Positions 12,701 through 27,100 of a stretch of 64,000 nucleotides of DNA are shown here, in pieces. Under the pieces are notes generated by a model. The model was given only the letters and a program-made list of their open reading frames with translations. It did not search any database and had not been told where the DNA came from. Location of the stretch: positions 92,507,833 through 92,571,832 of the forward strand of contig OX352761.1 in assembly GCA_947095585.1 (NCBI GenBank), read 5' to 3'. Every line of letters begins with the position of its first letter. Within the stretch, counting starts at the first letter, position 1. The DNA comes from Nephrocerus scutellatus. Its lineage: Eukaryota; Arthropoda; Insecta; Diptera; Pipunculidae. The position numbers were made by a program, and so were the translations under genes.

Positions 12701-14738
12701 TACTGCTCATTCGCAATGCAAAACTACTGTGGGAATGTGTGTTCGATGAGACTGCAGTAAATAACAAAAGTATTTTCTATGTTAACACATTAGTGTGGAT
12801 AATGCATACTTTCGAGGGTACGTTATAACGTAGAAACAGTCACTTTCGTCTATGGGCGTGTAAAAAATATTTAACAAAAAACTTGGAAAAATCCTAAGCA
12901 CGATTTCCAAAAAAAGGTTCATTTTCATATTTAGATCATATGATAATACCCAGTTATTATTTTGAAATCGGGATAAGGTAGCTCAAATTAATCTAAGTAG
13001 TCTAATAACTTGGAAACAAAAATGTTGAATTAATTTTTTGTTTATCATATTCGAGCGGAAGTACCCGGCGTTTCCAAGTCACCCCATCCTACTGACCACC
13101 CACCACTTTTTTGCAACGCGAACTGTTGTAACTACTAAAGTTTAAAACGCTAAAATGATTTGCACCCAATGTTTGGCACAGCGTGGGTTACATTTCCTTC
13201 CTCAATTTGCCTATTCAATATTCAATGTTTATAACATAATCTTATCAAATTAAACCTAAACATGACAAACCTACAACAGCGACAAAGATTTAGTTTTTGC
13301 CGTTCCTATGGCACTGACTACATTTTAGGTGGCAGCTAAGAAGTGAAGTCAAGAAATGCCGTACAATTCTACGATGAGGTCTAATGAAAAATGGGTACAA
13401 TGCAGACGTGATGCGGTTACTGCAATGCTTTGAGAATGTAAAGGCTATATAATGCAAAGTTAATAATTATGCATAGTATTATCTTTGCAAATGAAATGAA
13501 TGCTTTGCTAAGCAACATAAAATTAATTTAGGATGCGTAGAAACGTTTGCAATTTCCAAAATTTTCTAACAATAACTCGCGAAAAATAATAAACATAAAA
13601 ATAGCTAATTATCTATGTGGACATATCTTTAACTAGGCATTCCAAACTTACCGGGGAGGAGGAATGCTGTATGTTTGCAACAAAAAAGAATTTTGCAAAC
13701 AAATAATACAATAAAATGAAACAGAAACAGAAGAAAAGTTATTAGTAAGAAGACCTTTCTAGGAGGAAACAAAATGAATATAAAAAGAATCACGTTTTTC
13801 CTCGAATTAAAGATGTTTTTCATCGGTTTTTCAAATATTTTTGACTTGACTTGACGTTACAAAATTAATAATTTAAAATCCATATCTTTATAATAAGAAG
13901 AATATGTATACAATTTTTCGCTTACCTGTTTGGATTAGTTTTAGGTCTAAGTGGAGCACCTTGCTTAAGTTTAGCATTTGGATACTGCGATAAATATGTC
14001 ATCATGGATTGCTCATCAACATTGGGATTGACCAACTCCTCAGGTTTGATCAACTGACGAACATTAAGCCAGTCATCGGCCAAGCCCATGGCTTCGGATG
14101 CATTTTGGACGGCATCTTTGGCATCCCACATATCCCAATCGGGACACAAGCCAGGTGCACAAGCATCTACCAAAGCGCCAACAGCTTTACCAGTTGTCCA
14201 ATCCGCTGTGAAATTGTTAATTGGCATTTCTGGGATCTTGGCGTGAATCCAATTGAGAAGCCTATGATGTGATTGACGACGAGAAATGAAACAAAACAAA
14301 ATTAGAAACCAACGGTTATTAGGTACGTGTGTTGTAGTCAGTGTCAGTGAGTGTTTTTTTTTAATTGCTATCTGTGGCTGTTTAAAATCAGACAATAGAC
14401 AATTTATCATTTTCACCTTTGTTTCGGCGTTGGACCGGAGCCATTCATTTTGTTGTCGTCTTCGCCATCCCACATTGGCATGGATATTGAGTAGTGAAGA
14501 ATAAGTGTCCATATTAAGCCGAGAATGAGCTTTAATTTGCAGTCTACAATGTCCGATGAATCTGTGAGCCAAAAGAAGAACAGTAAAATATGTATTAACT
14601 TAATGTTTACTAATTCTTATGTAACGGGTGTTTTTTTAGGAGGTTTGTTTTTCCGATAGATGTCGTTTTATTTTATGACAGTTGTTTTGACAGCTCAAAG
14701 TGGCATTTCTACTCAGTATTGTTTGGCAAATCATTATG

Positions 14739-14785
<47 letters not shown>

Positions 14786-15060
14786 ACATTTGTGAAAAAT
14801 GGTCGTGGTAGCCATATGCCAGAAATTGTGTTTAAATGTTAAATGCCAAAAAATTATCTACCAAATAAAAAAAAATTTTGGTCATTTCATAATTTTATAT
14901 GTGTTTTATTCAAAAAAAAATCGGCAACCTCTTAAAAAAACACGTTATATCTAACGGGTGTTTTTTTAAGAGGTTACCGATTTGGTAGATAATTTTTTGG
15001 CATTTAACATTTAAACACAATTTCTGGCATATGGCTACCACGACTATTTTTCACAAATGT

Positions 15061-15101
<41 letters not shown>

Positions 15102-18100
15102 CATAATGATTTGCCAAACAATACTGAGTAGAAATGCCACTTTGAGCTGTCAAAACAACTGTCATAAAATAAAACGACATCTATCGGAAAAACAAACCTC
15201 CCAAAAAAACACCCTTTATATGTGTGTAGGTATGAGATTGTCAAAGATTGAACGAAAATTACGTCTTAAAACTATTTTTCGAGGTTTCATTTACTTAATA
15301 AATCGGTAAATTTAAACTGGTTGCTTGGTTGCTTTTATTTGTAAAAAATACACCTTTCACTACCACTCTCTTCGGTACCGAAATGGTGAATTATCAGTGA
15401 GTGGCCTGAAGAAGTACCAATGTTATAACCCAAACCGCTTCACTATCAAACCCTAAATCAGGATAAAGGAGCGCGAATTTGAAATAGTGCAATACTACAC
15501 GCAATCGCGCACGATTGATTAAAGCAAACAAAGCCTTCTTGAGTCTGTCATTTTCTTCATATAAGACAATTGTCATACCAGTGCTTACTTATGGATCCGA
15601 GTTTTGTTTGCTTAACAAAGAGCATGCTCACCTCTTAGCGGCGTTCCAGAGAAAAATCTTGGTCCCGTATGATCCGGAGACTCTATAATGATAAGATTTA
15701 TGAGGCTTACCGTGAGCGGCTCGATAAGCTCCTGTGAAAAGATATATCAATCCATCGAAAGTGTGTAAGAAAACTCTTCAAAACTACTACGATAGTACGG
15801 AAGTTCCAAAGAGGAGCCAATGGTACGGGAGTACATTGGCCTAGGACTTAGTACTCCGAAGCAATGGGACATTACCCCAGCATATTCCAAGTAGAAGAGC
15901 ATTCCATCGAAAGATGTACCCACTTCAATCTTGAAAATAACCATATAAGAGAAAATCCATCATGTCCGACAACAAACAGTCAAGGGTGGTGAAGAAGCGC
16001 AGGGAAAAATTAAACAGACTGGGTATGTACATATATATGGGTGTCGGGACATGCCGGTATAGAACTGTGTTATACGGCAAACAATATTTGTAGCATGGCA
16101 TGTCAAAATCTCCCTGGCCTACGGCAAACACAAGAAATGTTTGGCTACTACACCACAAATAGATACAACCATGGCAGAGGATGGCAGCAGCAGGCTGTGC
16201 GAAGAGGTGGAAGAGACCCAAGATTAATAACGAATATGGGAGCCTATGTGAAAGCCCACACAATCTCGGAGAATCAGCGCAATTCTCTGAATACACCCCA
16301 TATCATTAGGTTTTAAAGAGTCATTGATATAGATGCTGCATGGATTGGGTACACACTAGTCACAGAGCACAAGTCGGGGAAAAGACAACAGATCAACATG
16401 GACCAATATTCGATAATACCGTAATCCATAGACATAGATGATTCGCGAAAAATTTGTGTCGCCGCTACTTAATTGTCCGATCCCTGCTGCCTATAATTGC
16501 AATTTAGAGATGTAAATACGCAGCAAATGCAACACGATTTCTTTTTATTGTTGCAACATTATTGTCATCAGTTGCCATAAGTAAGTATCGTCCTCATAGC
16601 ACACAATACAGGTTTCAAACTTAAATAGTACAAGTAGGTTAGGCAGCATGCCGACTTGATCATCGTTCGCATACTCTACTGATGATTGCTGCATGATGAG
16701 CATTATTTCCTTAAAGATTAGTGAAGTAAGGTAAGTATCAAATGAACTGGTATAGAAATATGAACACCTAAATACCAAACGACTTGGTTGACTTTCTTCA
16801 ATTCTTCAAATAAGCAAAACTTTTATTCCGGCTTAAAAATGAATATTTAAACCAGAAAGATCTGTATGGGATGGTAGATTTTCTTTATCACTTTTTTTTT
16901 TATAAAATGTACACTTTTTACTGAATGTGATACGTAGACATAGACTGTAATTCCCTAGTTTGGAAGATCCTTATAGAAACGAGATAATTCTTTATTTGGA
17001 TTTAAAAAGAATTCCAAGTGCATTAGTAACAGCTCCTTCCTCATTTGGTTATTGAAAGCAAAATCGAAGAGTAGGAATGAAGTCATAGTAGATGAAGCAT
17101 GGTGGTGAAGCGTATAAAAACGAGTGAATTCAATTGTGAGTTATCACATTAGGAGTTTTTATTGGCTCATCTAATAAGGAGTCACGCTTAAGTATTTACA
17201 CCTATTAATTTGCAAATATGGAGAAATTGATCGAACAATAAATATAAGATAAGTTTACATTTCTTGCAAACAAGTAATTATAAATAGATATTTTAATTTT
17301 TTTATTTTAATCTTTGTATAACTATCACTAACAAAAATAGAGTTTATTGCCAAGGTATTTATGAGTACAATAGATAATGGCCAAAGCAGGTCCAACTACG
17401 AAAGCTATGTATCGACGGAACAGAGAGCCCCCTTCACTTAAAATTTTTTTCAATTTGGTCTCTCGGAGATACACATATGTTTAAAATTTAAAGTAAATCG
17501 GGCTAATTTAAAAAAAAAATTTGTATGGTCCCACCCCCAGGCCCTTTTTTTTAAATTTCTATGAGACCTCACGACCCCAGTGGCCGGCGTCTGTACAATT
17601 TTTACAATAAGTGTTGTCTATCGGAGATACACGCGTATATAAAATTTGAAGAAAATCGGGTTAATTTTTTTACAATTTTTATGGGGCCCCACGACCTTGG
17701 GGTCCGGAGTCTCCAACATTTTTACAAAAAGTGTTGTCCATCTGAAATACATATGTGCATAAAATTTAAAGAAATTAAAGAGGCCTCAGGGCCCATTCGT
17801 ACCACGGGCAAGCGAATTTTCTTGTAAATTCTCTGATCGGAGATTCGATTTTGTGGTGAAATCCCCATTTGTTGGTGAAATTTAATAGAAAGTATTGTCA
17901 CCGGAAATATACATGTGTGCAAAATTTCAATAAAATCGCGCATTGGGAAGTGGGTTAAAAATTGATCAGAAAATCTGACCAGCCAGCCAGCCAGCTACGG
18001 GCATGCGAAGTTTATGTAGAGAATTTAAAAAAGACTCAGTGAGATTTGAACCTGTGTTCCCAGCAATTGCACAAAACCGAGAAAATATATACTGAAAATA

Positions 18101-21100
18101 TAGGAATCCGATGCTTACTCTATTTCACCCAGCGCTTTATCGGTTTGCCTCTGACCGGTGACTCACGGAACTCACATATGAATCGGCTGCTTTTTGCAAA
18201 CTCAAAGTAGCGTGTTTCTTATTATAGTTCTTCTTCTCGTTACTTTTTTTATTATACATAGCTATATTATAATAAAATATACGTATATGTACACCACTGC
18301 ACCATTGCTACTCTAAGCCTGTGATAAAATATCATCAGTACACCAATTGCCCCTGTCACTCACACAATCCAAATTGAGACTTTAAGGCCGGGCGCACATT
18401 GAGCGCAGCCTAGCACAGGATAGCGTAGTCGCGGTTTTTAGAGCACATAATTTTAGACGAAATGTCGCAAAATATGAATATGCGCCAATTAGTATGCTCG
18501 AAAAACCTCGGCATACTATGATGTGCTGTGCTGCGCTCAATATACAGCCGACCTAAATTTGTGATTAATAGCTCTTTCTCTTTGCAGGGTAGAGATACAA
18601 TTTCTCTCTCGTGATATACGTGCCAGGCGTCAGACGCACTTAGAAATGTTTCATGAGACTAAGCTGCTGACAAAATTTCAGCTCTCTAGGATGTGGGAAG
18701 ACTGCCTAAGAAAGTCATCAAAAAAGTTAAAAAAATCTATTTAACACGCGGGATCTGAGAAATGGCCCGTGAGACTGAGCTGCTGAAAAAATTTCAGCTC
18801 TCTAGGACGTGTGAAAATTAGTTAAAAACGGCCTCAAAGAAGTTTAAACAGACAGACAACATGCGATCAAGTCAAGTTAAATAAAAGTTTTTAAAAACGA
18901 AAGGTTGAAAATAAAATTGGTTTGGTTAAAGGCAAACTACTTTTAAATAATTTAATCGCAATTGTTGAAAAATTACTCCAATAAGTATTTAAATTATTTT
19001 TTATTCTGATGTTTTTTCTTAACTGTATAATTTTTATTCTGAAATAACGCGGCTTAATGTTTTATTTTCTAAAGATTTTGGTTTTTTTTTCCAACGTTAT
19101 TTTTTATGTTGTGTATTTTTAGAATTTTATGTAATCGTCAATAATTCTTTAGTTCCCAGTGGCGTCAATAAAAGAAGTTACGTCGGTATTTCTTATCTGC
19201 TAGTGGCCCCGTTTTAAAATCACAAATCAATGTTTAGAATCGCAGAACACATGATTGTCACAGACTTAGTTTAGATTTGAGAAGGTAATTTCTAAGCTTA
19301 GGGTTTGCAACTGTCCTAACATGTACATACATATATTTATAAATATAGATATAATGTATACCCATATGATAGTCGAAAAATGTCAGCTGAGCAACCGGCA
19401 TCATTTGCACAAGAGCACTAGACATACGCATTCACGTCCACAATATGATAATTGCACCCTCCATTATGGTACATTTGTTAAGAGTAAAGAACGTAAAGAG
19501 TAAATTGATATAATTAAATTTAAATGTATTAAATAATTTCGTCTTTCAGATGAATTGAGATAGCGAAAAAGAAAAAATGCTGGTTACTTCTGAATTGGAT
19601 TAATTCTAATATCAAAACGATGGTGTTGTGTTATACATGATAAATAAGAAGTCGTTGTCGTCGCCATCGTAGTCATCAAATTAGAAATAAGCAATGGAAT
19701 GGAATTCATTGAGTCACCACTATCTTTTTCTAAAGCTAAAACAGAACGAGTATCAGACAATAAATACTATGGTATGAATGGCTTTATCCATTGAGCTGTT
19801 ACCATTGCTCGCCCATCTCATCCGATGCAAATTCTGAATGTTGATTAAATGTATCGCGTTGTTTACATTTTATATTTATATATGTATATAATATGTTATG
19901 TATAATATGTTATTCAGCAACAATTTACAAGTAGTAAATATATTTTTGGTATATAGTATACATATATATATTAAGTAATTAGAACGTCAAACAACTTATT
20001 TTCGATTGCGATTGTCTCGCCGTCATGAGTGTGTCATATATGAGCCTGGCCGTGACGCCTTCCTTCTTTAGTATTAACTACAGAGCACAGATGCCAAACG
20101 AAATTATATTATTACATTTTTCCTTGGGTGTTTTATCAATCATAATTGTTAGACCTTACAAATGTTACGTCATTTTTAAAATATCATATAATTTTCTGCT
20201 GTGTGCTTAGCAAAGGAATTTGAATCGGTAGAGTTAGAAATTTGAACGACGACGCCTCGCAAGTAGATTTAAATTTTTGCTTTTTGAGTTTCTTCCTTTT
20301 ATGTGTTTGAGTTTGTGATTTTTGCATTAACATAACATTGCTATAGCGTTTTCGTTTTGTTTTCTTTAACATTTTATTGAAGATCGGATGATTAGGTACA
20401 AACAGGAGGAGCTGTCTATACAGTATGCAAGTATGTGCGTATGACAAGACTAGAAAAATAACCCTCTAATAAAACATAATTAAAATTTTATATATAAATA
20501 TATTGTTGGAATATAATGTGCGATTATAAAATATTAAAATTAAAAAGTTTAATTTTGAGCATAACCAGAGCAAACATTTTGAACAGGACTGTCTGATCTA
20601 CATAATTCACTTAATGAAAAAACAAGTAAATGTAAAAGAAACAGCCTGTTCAAAAATTAAAAATTTTCATTCAAATTCTCTAATCTCTAAATCAAACACT
20701 TTGAACAGGACTGTCTGATCTACATAATTCACTTAATGAAAAAACAAGTAAATGTAAAAGAAACAGCCTGTTCAAAAATCGAAGAAAAATTTGAAGAAAA
20801 TCGGGTACTTTTTTTTTATAAATTTTGTATGGGCCTCCGACCCCGGGGCCCGAACACTTCAGAATTTTCACAAAAAGTATTGCCACTTCGAGATACACAT
20901 GTGTATACAAATTGAAGAAAATCGGTTAAATTTTGAAAAATATTTGTTCGACTCCGGGGACCTAGGGGCCCCAAATTTTCATAGAAAGTGTTGTCATTGG
21001 AGATACACATGTATACATGCTTGAAAAAATCATGCTTTAGGAAGTGGGTTAAATTAAATTAAATTAAATTGATCATAAGATTCTACCAGCCAGCCAGCCA

Positions 21101-24100
21101 GCCACGTCACGTGTACGCGAAGTTAATATAGAGAAAAATCGTTTTTCGGGTACAAACTTTTATGTAAATTTACAAATGAACGGATGATTCCTTTGTTCAT
21201 TGTCGACACACGCCACAGAGTCCTTTATTATTTGGTAATATCTGTTTTTGAGGTTGGTCCTATTTCAAAGTATTTTTTTTCCACGCTTAACACGCGCCAT
21301 AAGCGACTCGCGTCTCACGCGGGATAAAAAAATTGGCCCCTGCCATTGACCTGCTCACAAAATTTCAGTCCTCTAGGTCGTGCGAATGGTGGTTAAAAAC
21401 GACCTCAAAAAAAAAGGGAAAATGGCGGTATTTCCAGTCATCAAACCATTTGTGTTGAGAACCTACAATTTAATGCCGGATTCGAACAGCGAATTAAGAA
21501 GTTTATAACTCTCGGACGTTTGTCAGACATTCGCGAGCGGTGAAACTCCGTGAAAAATACTTTTTGATGTTACTGGGATTCGAACCACGAACCTACTGCT
21601 CATAAGCCATGCTCTTATCCACTGAGCGACGACGTCAAGTTAAATAAAAGTTTTCAAAAAAATATACTCCAAAGTAGGGCAAGATAGCAGAGTGCCGCTT
21701 CTACTTTTACACTCTGCTTGCAAGGTCAACGTCTTTTCTATGGATTATGGGTTAATAACGCTGAACAGTAATAGAACTTAATTATGTAGTAAAAAGAAGA
21801 GGTCTTCAATTATTAAAACAATGGAATTGAAGGAGGTTATAATTATATGCGCGGTCTATCAGATTTGTTGCTGGATTCTTTTTTTGTGTGTCATTTCTGT
21901 TTTCACAGATGACTTAAACGTTCGATCCAATTAGTATAGTTATATAGGGAAAAGATAATGCTAATGCTAATAGTCAAAAAAAGTTATTGTATATTTTGTT
22001 AAGAACTGTATACATATTCCAACCCACAATGAAAATTAATCTATATATTAATACGTGAAGAGAAAACTTTGTATATCTTTTTTTAGCATATTGCGCGCAC
22101 GAAGGAGTATGAGATTTGCCATAGTTTTAGTTTATATGGATAAATACTGCAGAAAGCTTAAATTTATATGTAATTTAAATTTTAAATTTTTTTTGTAAAA
22201 GGTACTGAAGCAAACAACACGCTCGCAGCTAATGTAATAGAACAACATTAAAAAAAATTATATGCAACTACTCTTTGACAAAAGAACCGAAATAACGTTC
22301 AAACTTAAAAATTGAATGAATGAATTACGATCGAATTTCGACCATAAACGGACCTCTAGTTATTATTAAAACACTAATTTTAGTATGGGACTATTTTTAA
22401 CAATTATTAACTAATTACTTTTATACGACTTGGAAGTTCACTTCTACTATTTCTTGACTTATTTTACCGTGTGAGTAATTTGTTTGATTTCTACTTTATA
22501 TTTCCTAAGTGCACACTCAATTTAATCGGTTCAGTATTTGGATAAATTTGTTTAAATTTTCTAATTTGGCTTGATTTTAGCAACCGACAAATGTTTCCTT
22601 TTCTCCCATGCAAGCGAGGTGACCCCCGTGCTTTTGTTTTTGTACGATGTAAAAATCTATGCATTTCTAGATCTCGTTATTACAATCTCTAAAATCGTCC
22701 TTCCTCACAAACTAATCAATCTATGTAAGACTTTTCTCTCGAACGCAACTAAGAGATCGGAATTATTCTTGCTAAGTACACAAATTCTTGGATTTGAAGA
22801 GTCTTAACAGCTTAAAGTAGCTTTCTTTAGCTTTAAGCAATCGTGCAACTCGTCTTGATACAATTGACCCGTAAGCAAACCAGTAAATCATATAATCGGA
22901 AAACTATGATATCCGCTTTACCGCTTGTACACGATGGTGGAGTCTATACGATGACTACTCATTATTAAACTCATCTCTCACTTTCTCAAATAGTTTTTTA
23001 TTGGTTTTAAATTAAGAGTTTGATGAAATAAATAGCAAGGGGGCTTTCATCCTAACGTTCATAAAACTTCAGTTCTGGGGTGACGTACAAAGTTTAACCC
23101 TTGATTTCAGGTTGAATAACAAACTAGGGGGCCATTTATTCCTACAACGGGCTGCAGCCACACTCGTTAAATATAATGACAACGAAAATATTTCTCCCTG
23201 CATATTCGGCAGTTTAAGAATCACTGAAAGAGTTGTTGCCTTTGTGGTATGTCTCTATTATCATTTTAAAGATTGAGAATCTTTCAATTAGTATACGTGC
23301 GTGCGTGCATGCGTGCTTGTGATATGTATGTCCCAATAACAAATTCAACAGTTTCTTCTAACTGCCCATTTGACTCCAAAGTCTTACTATTTATAACTGA
23401 ACTTTTAATAGTAGAAATCTAGTAAAGTAGGTAGTTAAATCAGCGCTTAAAGAAGACTAAAGAATGTGAAATACAGAGAACCGTAGAACAAAGTCAAATA
23501 GAAAAACATAACCCATCGTATACCAATGGTGAGAGAAACCTGATAAACACCACTGAAGAAAACAGTCGTATGGTCGCAGATAATGGACTTGAGATTGAAA
23601 CCTTCTTAGCATTCTAAGAAAAGCGGGAATTCTCTGCGTTTATTATGCCGCATATTACGAAAAGAAAAGCAACGCACAACCAGCCAGCAACTAGTTGCAC
23701 AGTAACGAGTATCCAACCGACAAACGACCGGTTTGTCTGACTGAAGGCGAGGTTAAACAAATTCATACACAAATCGCTTGCCACATCGTTCCATTGGCAG
23801 AAAACAAGATTGAAATTTGGATTACGATGATAAAAATTAAATTGATCAAGCTTTGAAGAAACGGCAGTTAAAGACGTTGGTCTTAAAATTAAATAGAATG
23901 ATTTTAAAAATATATTTATTTCCTTACAACAGAATATACGAGTAGAATGTTAATTATAATTCGCATCGAAACCCTTGCTTTGTCAAAAGATCGCCGAAAT
24001 AGCGAAATGATCAAATGAAGAAAATACCCATAGGTGGGTGAATCTGAATGGTGGGTTCTTATGGTTGTCGCCAAGCTGGCTGGATGCAGTGAAAATCGTG

Positions 24101-27100
24101 TGGGAAGGCTTTTTCTGACTCCTCATATTATTACCACAGTAATTATGACAATGCATAATATGAATATATTGGTGGTATTTTAATTTTGTCACACTTCCTG
24201 CAACGTACACAGAAAGGACGGCTTGTTTTCTGATCGACTAATTTTACATATGTGAGCATATTTAAAATACTTAACAAAAACCCCTCCCCAACCGCTCGCT
24301 ATTTTTAGAGTATTTGATTCCAGATTGTAAATCATATGTGCAGCAAGTTTGTTTGAAATTGCTCCAGGTGTTCCAGAGTTATGATGACACATGTAAAATT
24401 ACAACAAACGCGGAAAGCGAGTGTGATATAAAATAGTCACTTAACAGTGTGACTTAACATAGATCATATTTGGACTCTGTAGAGTAAGACGTTGTCACGT
24501 CAAAATGATCGGCTACAATCGTCTACAACAAAAATAAAATCGGTTAAATGCAGCAAATGAACAAAGTTTCAGAAACATCAGGTCGACTCAATAAATGCAA
24601 ACTTGTTTCATGGCTAGGGCAACAAATATTCTTTGAATACATTTATGACCACAAACGTAGCTGCATAAATACGAAATTTTGTTACAAGGAGTGCAACAAC
24701 AAACACATGCCAATTAGACAGCTGACTGACTGTAATATTACTTTTTTTAAAATAAGTGTTGTCATGCATATGATATGATTATGCAGAAAATGTACGAAAA
24801 ATTAGTAGCATGACTGCATGTTTTTTGAATGTATGAACATGTTACATGTTTTTAAGAATAACAAGAAAAAAAAAAACAACCCATAAAAATTCTCTAATAG
24901 GAGATACATATGTGTGCAAAGTATGAGAACTGGGTTAATTTGGAAAAAATTATTATTAGGGCCCCTTCACTTCAAAATTTTACAAAAAGTTTTGTCCATC
25001 GGAGATACACATATGTTTAAAATTTGAAGAAAATTGGGCTTATTTTAAAAAAAATTATATGGGCACCCCTCTGGCCTCAGACCTCGCTCAAAAAATGTCC
25101 CAAAAGTTTTGTCCATCGGAGATACCCATGTGTATAAAATTTTAAGATCAAGATATTTTAAATTTGTATGAGGCCCCATGACCCCGGGGCCCGGCGTCTG
25201 TAAATTTTTTACAATAAGTGTTGTTCATCCTAGATACACACGTGTATAAAATTTGAAGAAAGGCGGGATTATTTTTTAAAAAAATCTGTATGGCACCCCA
25301 CGACCCCGGGGCTCGGGGTGTCCAAAATTTTTACAAAAAGCGTTGTCTATCGTAGATACACACGTATATAAAATTTGAAAAAAATCGGTTTTTTTTTTAT
25401 TTTAAATTTTAGGTCCCCATGACCATCGGAGAAACACTGTGTACAAAATTTGAAGAAAGTGTTATCTCCGGAAATACACAGGTGTGCAAAATTTTAATAA
25501 AATCGGGCTTTGGGAAAAGGGTTAAAAATTGATCGCAAGATTCAGCGACAAACAAGCCGACCGACCGACCGACCGACCGACCTACCGCAAGTTAATATAG
25601 AGAATTTAATAATTGTATTACAACTGTCAGCAGTAAATTGCAGTGTAGCAACATTGACAACACCTCACGCAATTAATGACGATTAGGATGAATGGAGCGT
25701 GTATAGGTAATATATTTGTCGATCTGGCTTTTCACTGCAATTCTACCAGGGCAATGCACTGCGACCATTGCGCTAGTACTATTCGCGCAATTCCCAACCC
25801 CGTTTCAGACGAACTGTAGATATCGCAGATATCGCTCATTTTTCACGAAATACATAAGTAATTTACGGACGCGAAGAATCGTGTATTTGTGACAATGTTC
25901 AGAATATCTTTGATAATAAAAGATGTTTTTTAGAGCAGTCTTAGAACACACAAAATTAAGTTTTTAATCTATTGAAATGGTAATAAAGCTTGAAATTATT
26001 TCAGTCATATGGCCAACGTGACTGTTCTTAATAATATTTGGGGTTATGGTCCAGCTTCTTTTTTTTTATAATGTACACACGCTAAAGGGATTTGCACTCT
26101 TATAGTGATTAGCACAGCGTGGTCGTTAGGAAATAAGGGAGAGGAAAAGATGAGATGTCTATGCACGCGTGTCTTAAATGACTGCAGATCATATAAATGC
26201 GGAAACACAGAATCGGGCAATTCATTCCACATTATTGTAGTGCGGCTTTTTCAGTTTCTTCGATGCAAGATCCATTCATGGATAAAGGTTGGGGGTTTAA
26301 ATTACGGTTGGACGACAGAAGACGGCATTGAGTTTAGAAGATTTTCTTGTTACTATTCGTGTTGTGCGTGTAAATTTTGGACTTAAATGGAAGGAAACAT
26401 TTTAAAGCCATATTCGAACAGCAAATTTAGAAGATTAATTGAGAGAATTTATCGTTTTTAGTTTAGTTAATCAACACTAATAAAATGATGTGATTTTTTC
26501 TTTCCATATTTTTAACTTACTTTTTTTACACCTAATAATGTGGACCAAGTATGATTTGTGAACTACAGCAAACTATAAAGCAGTCCTAAATGCAATTCAC
26601 CAAGCGTCAGTCAGAGCCGCACTAGATGATCGCCAAATTAACATCGTGTTGGGAGGTCGCCCTCCCCCTGTACATCAAATCAGATCAACCCTGGCACAAC
26701 TGAGATCAGGATGGAGCTCTTTTCTGAATAGCTACATACACCGATTACGTGACAGCATCATCGATCTATGCCCGTCCCATCCGACGTTACTCACACCGCT
26801 ATCACTATGGACACAGCCTGTCGAAGAAGCCGCATTTCTGGGCCTGGACTGTTCCGACAGCTACACAAACACAACAACCCAACGTTGGAACTAACACGAA
26901 TTAATAGTTGCTACAACAACAACAACAGCATGAAAAGCGGGTTGCAAGATTTGTAGTGAACGGACCTAAAGTTAAATAAAAGCATTTAATAAAAAGAATG
27001 ACAAACATTGTTGTTTGTGAAAATAACCAATTTCAACAAAATTCATATCTAATAAACTGAAAGTTAGTAATATTACATTCAAAAAGCGTTTTTATTGCAA

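Noticed and set aside
14660..14842. Open frame with a long poly-lysine run
   Set aside because: It is the A run of the mariner deletion derivative, not a gene.
23470..23900. Possible exon-like mixed-composition block
   Set aside because: No long frame, no splice pair and no protein similarity that I can recognise.
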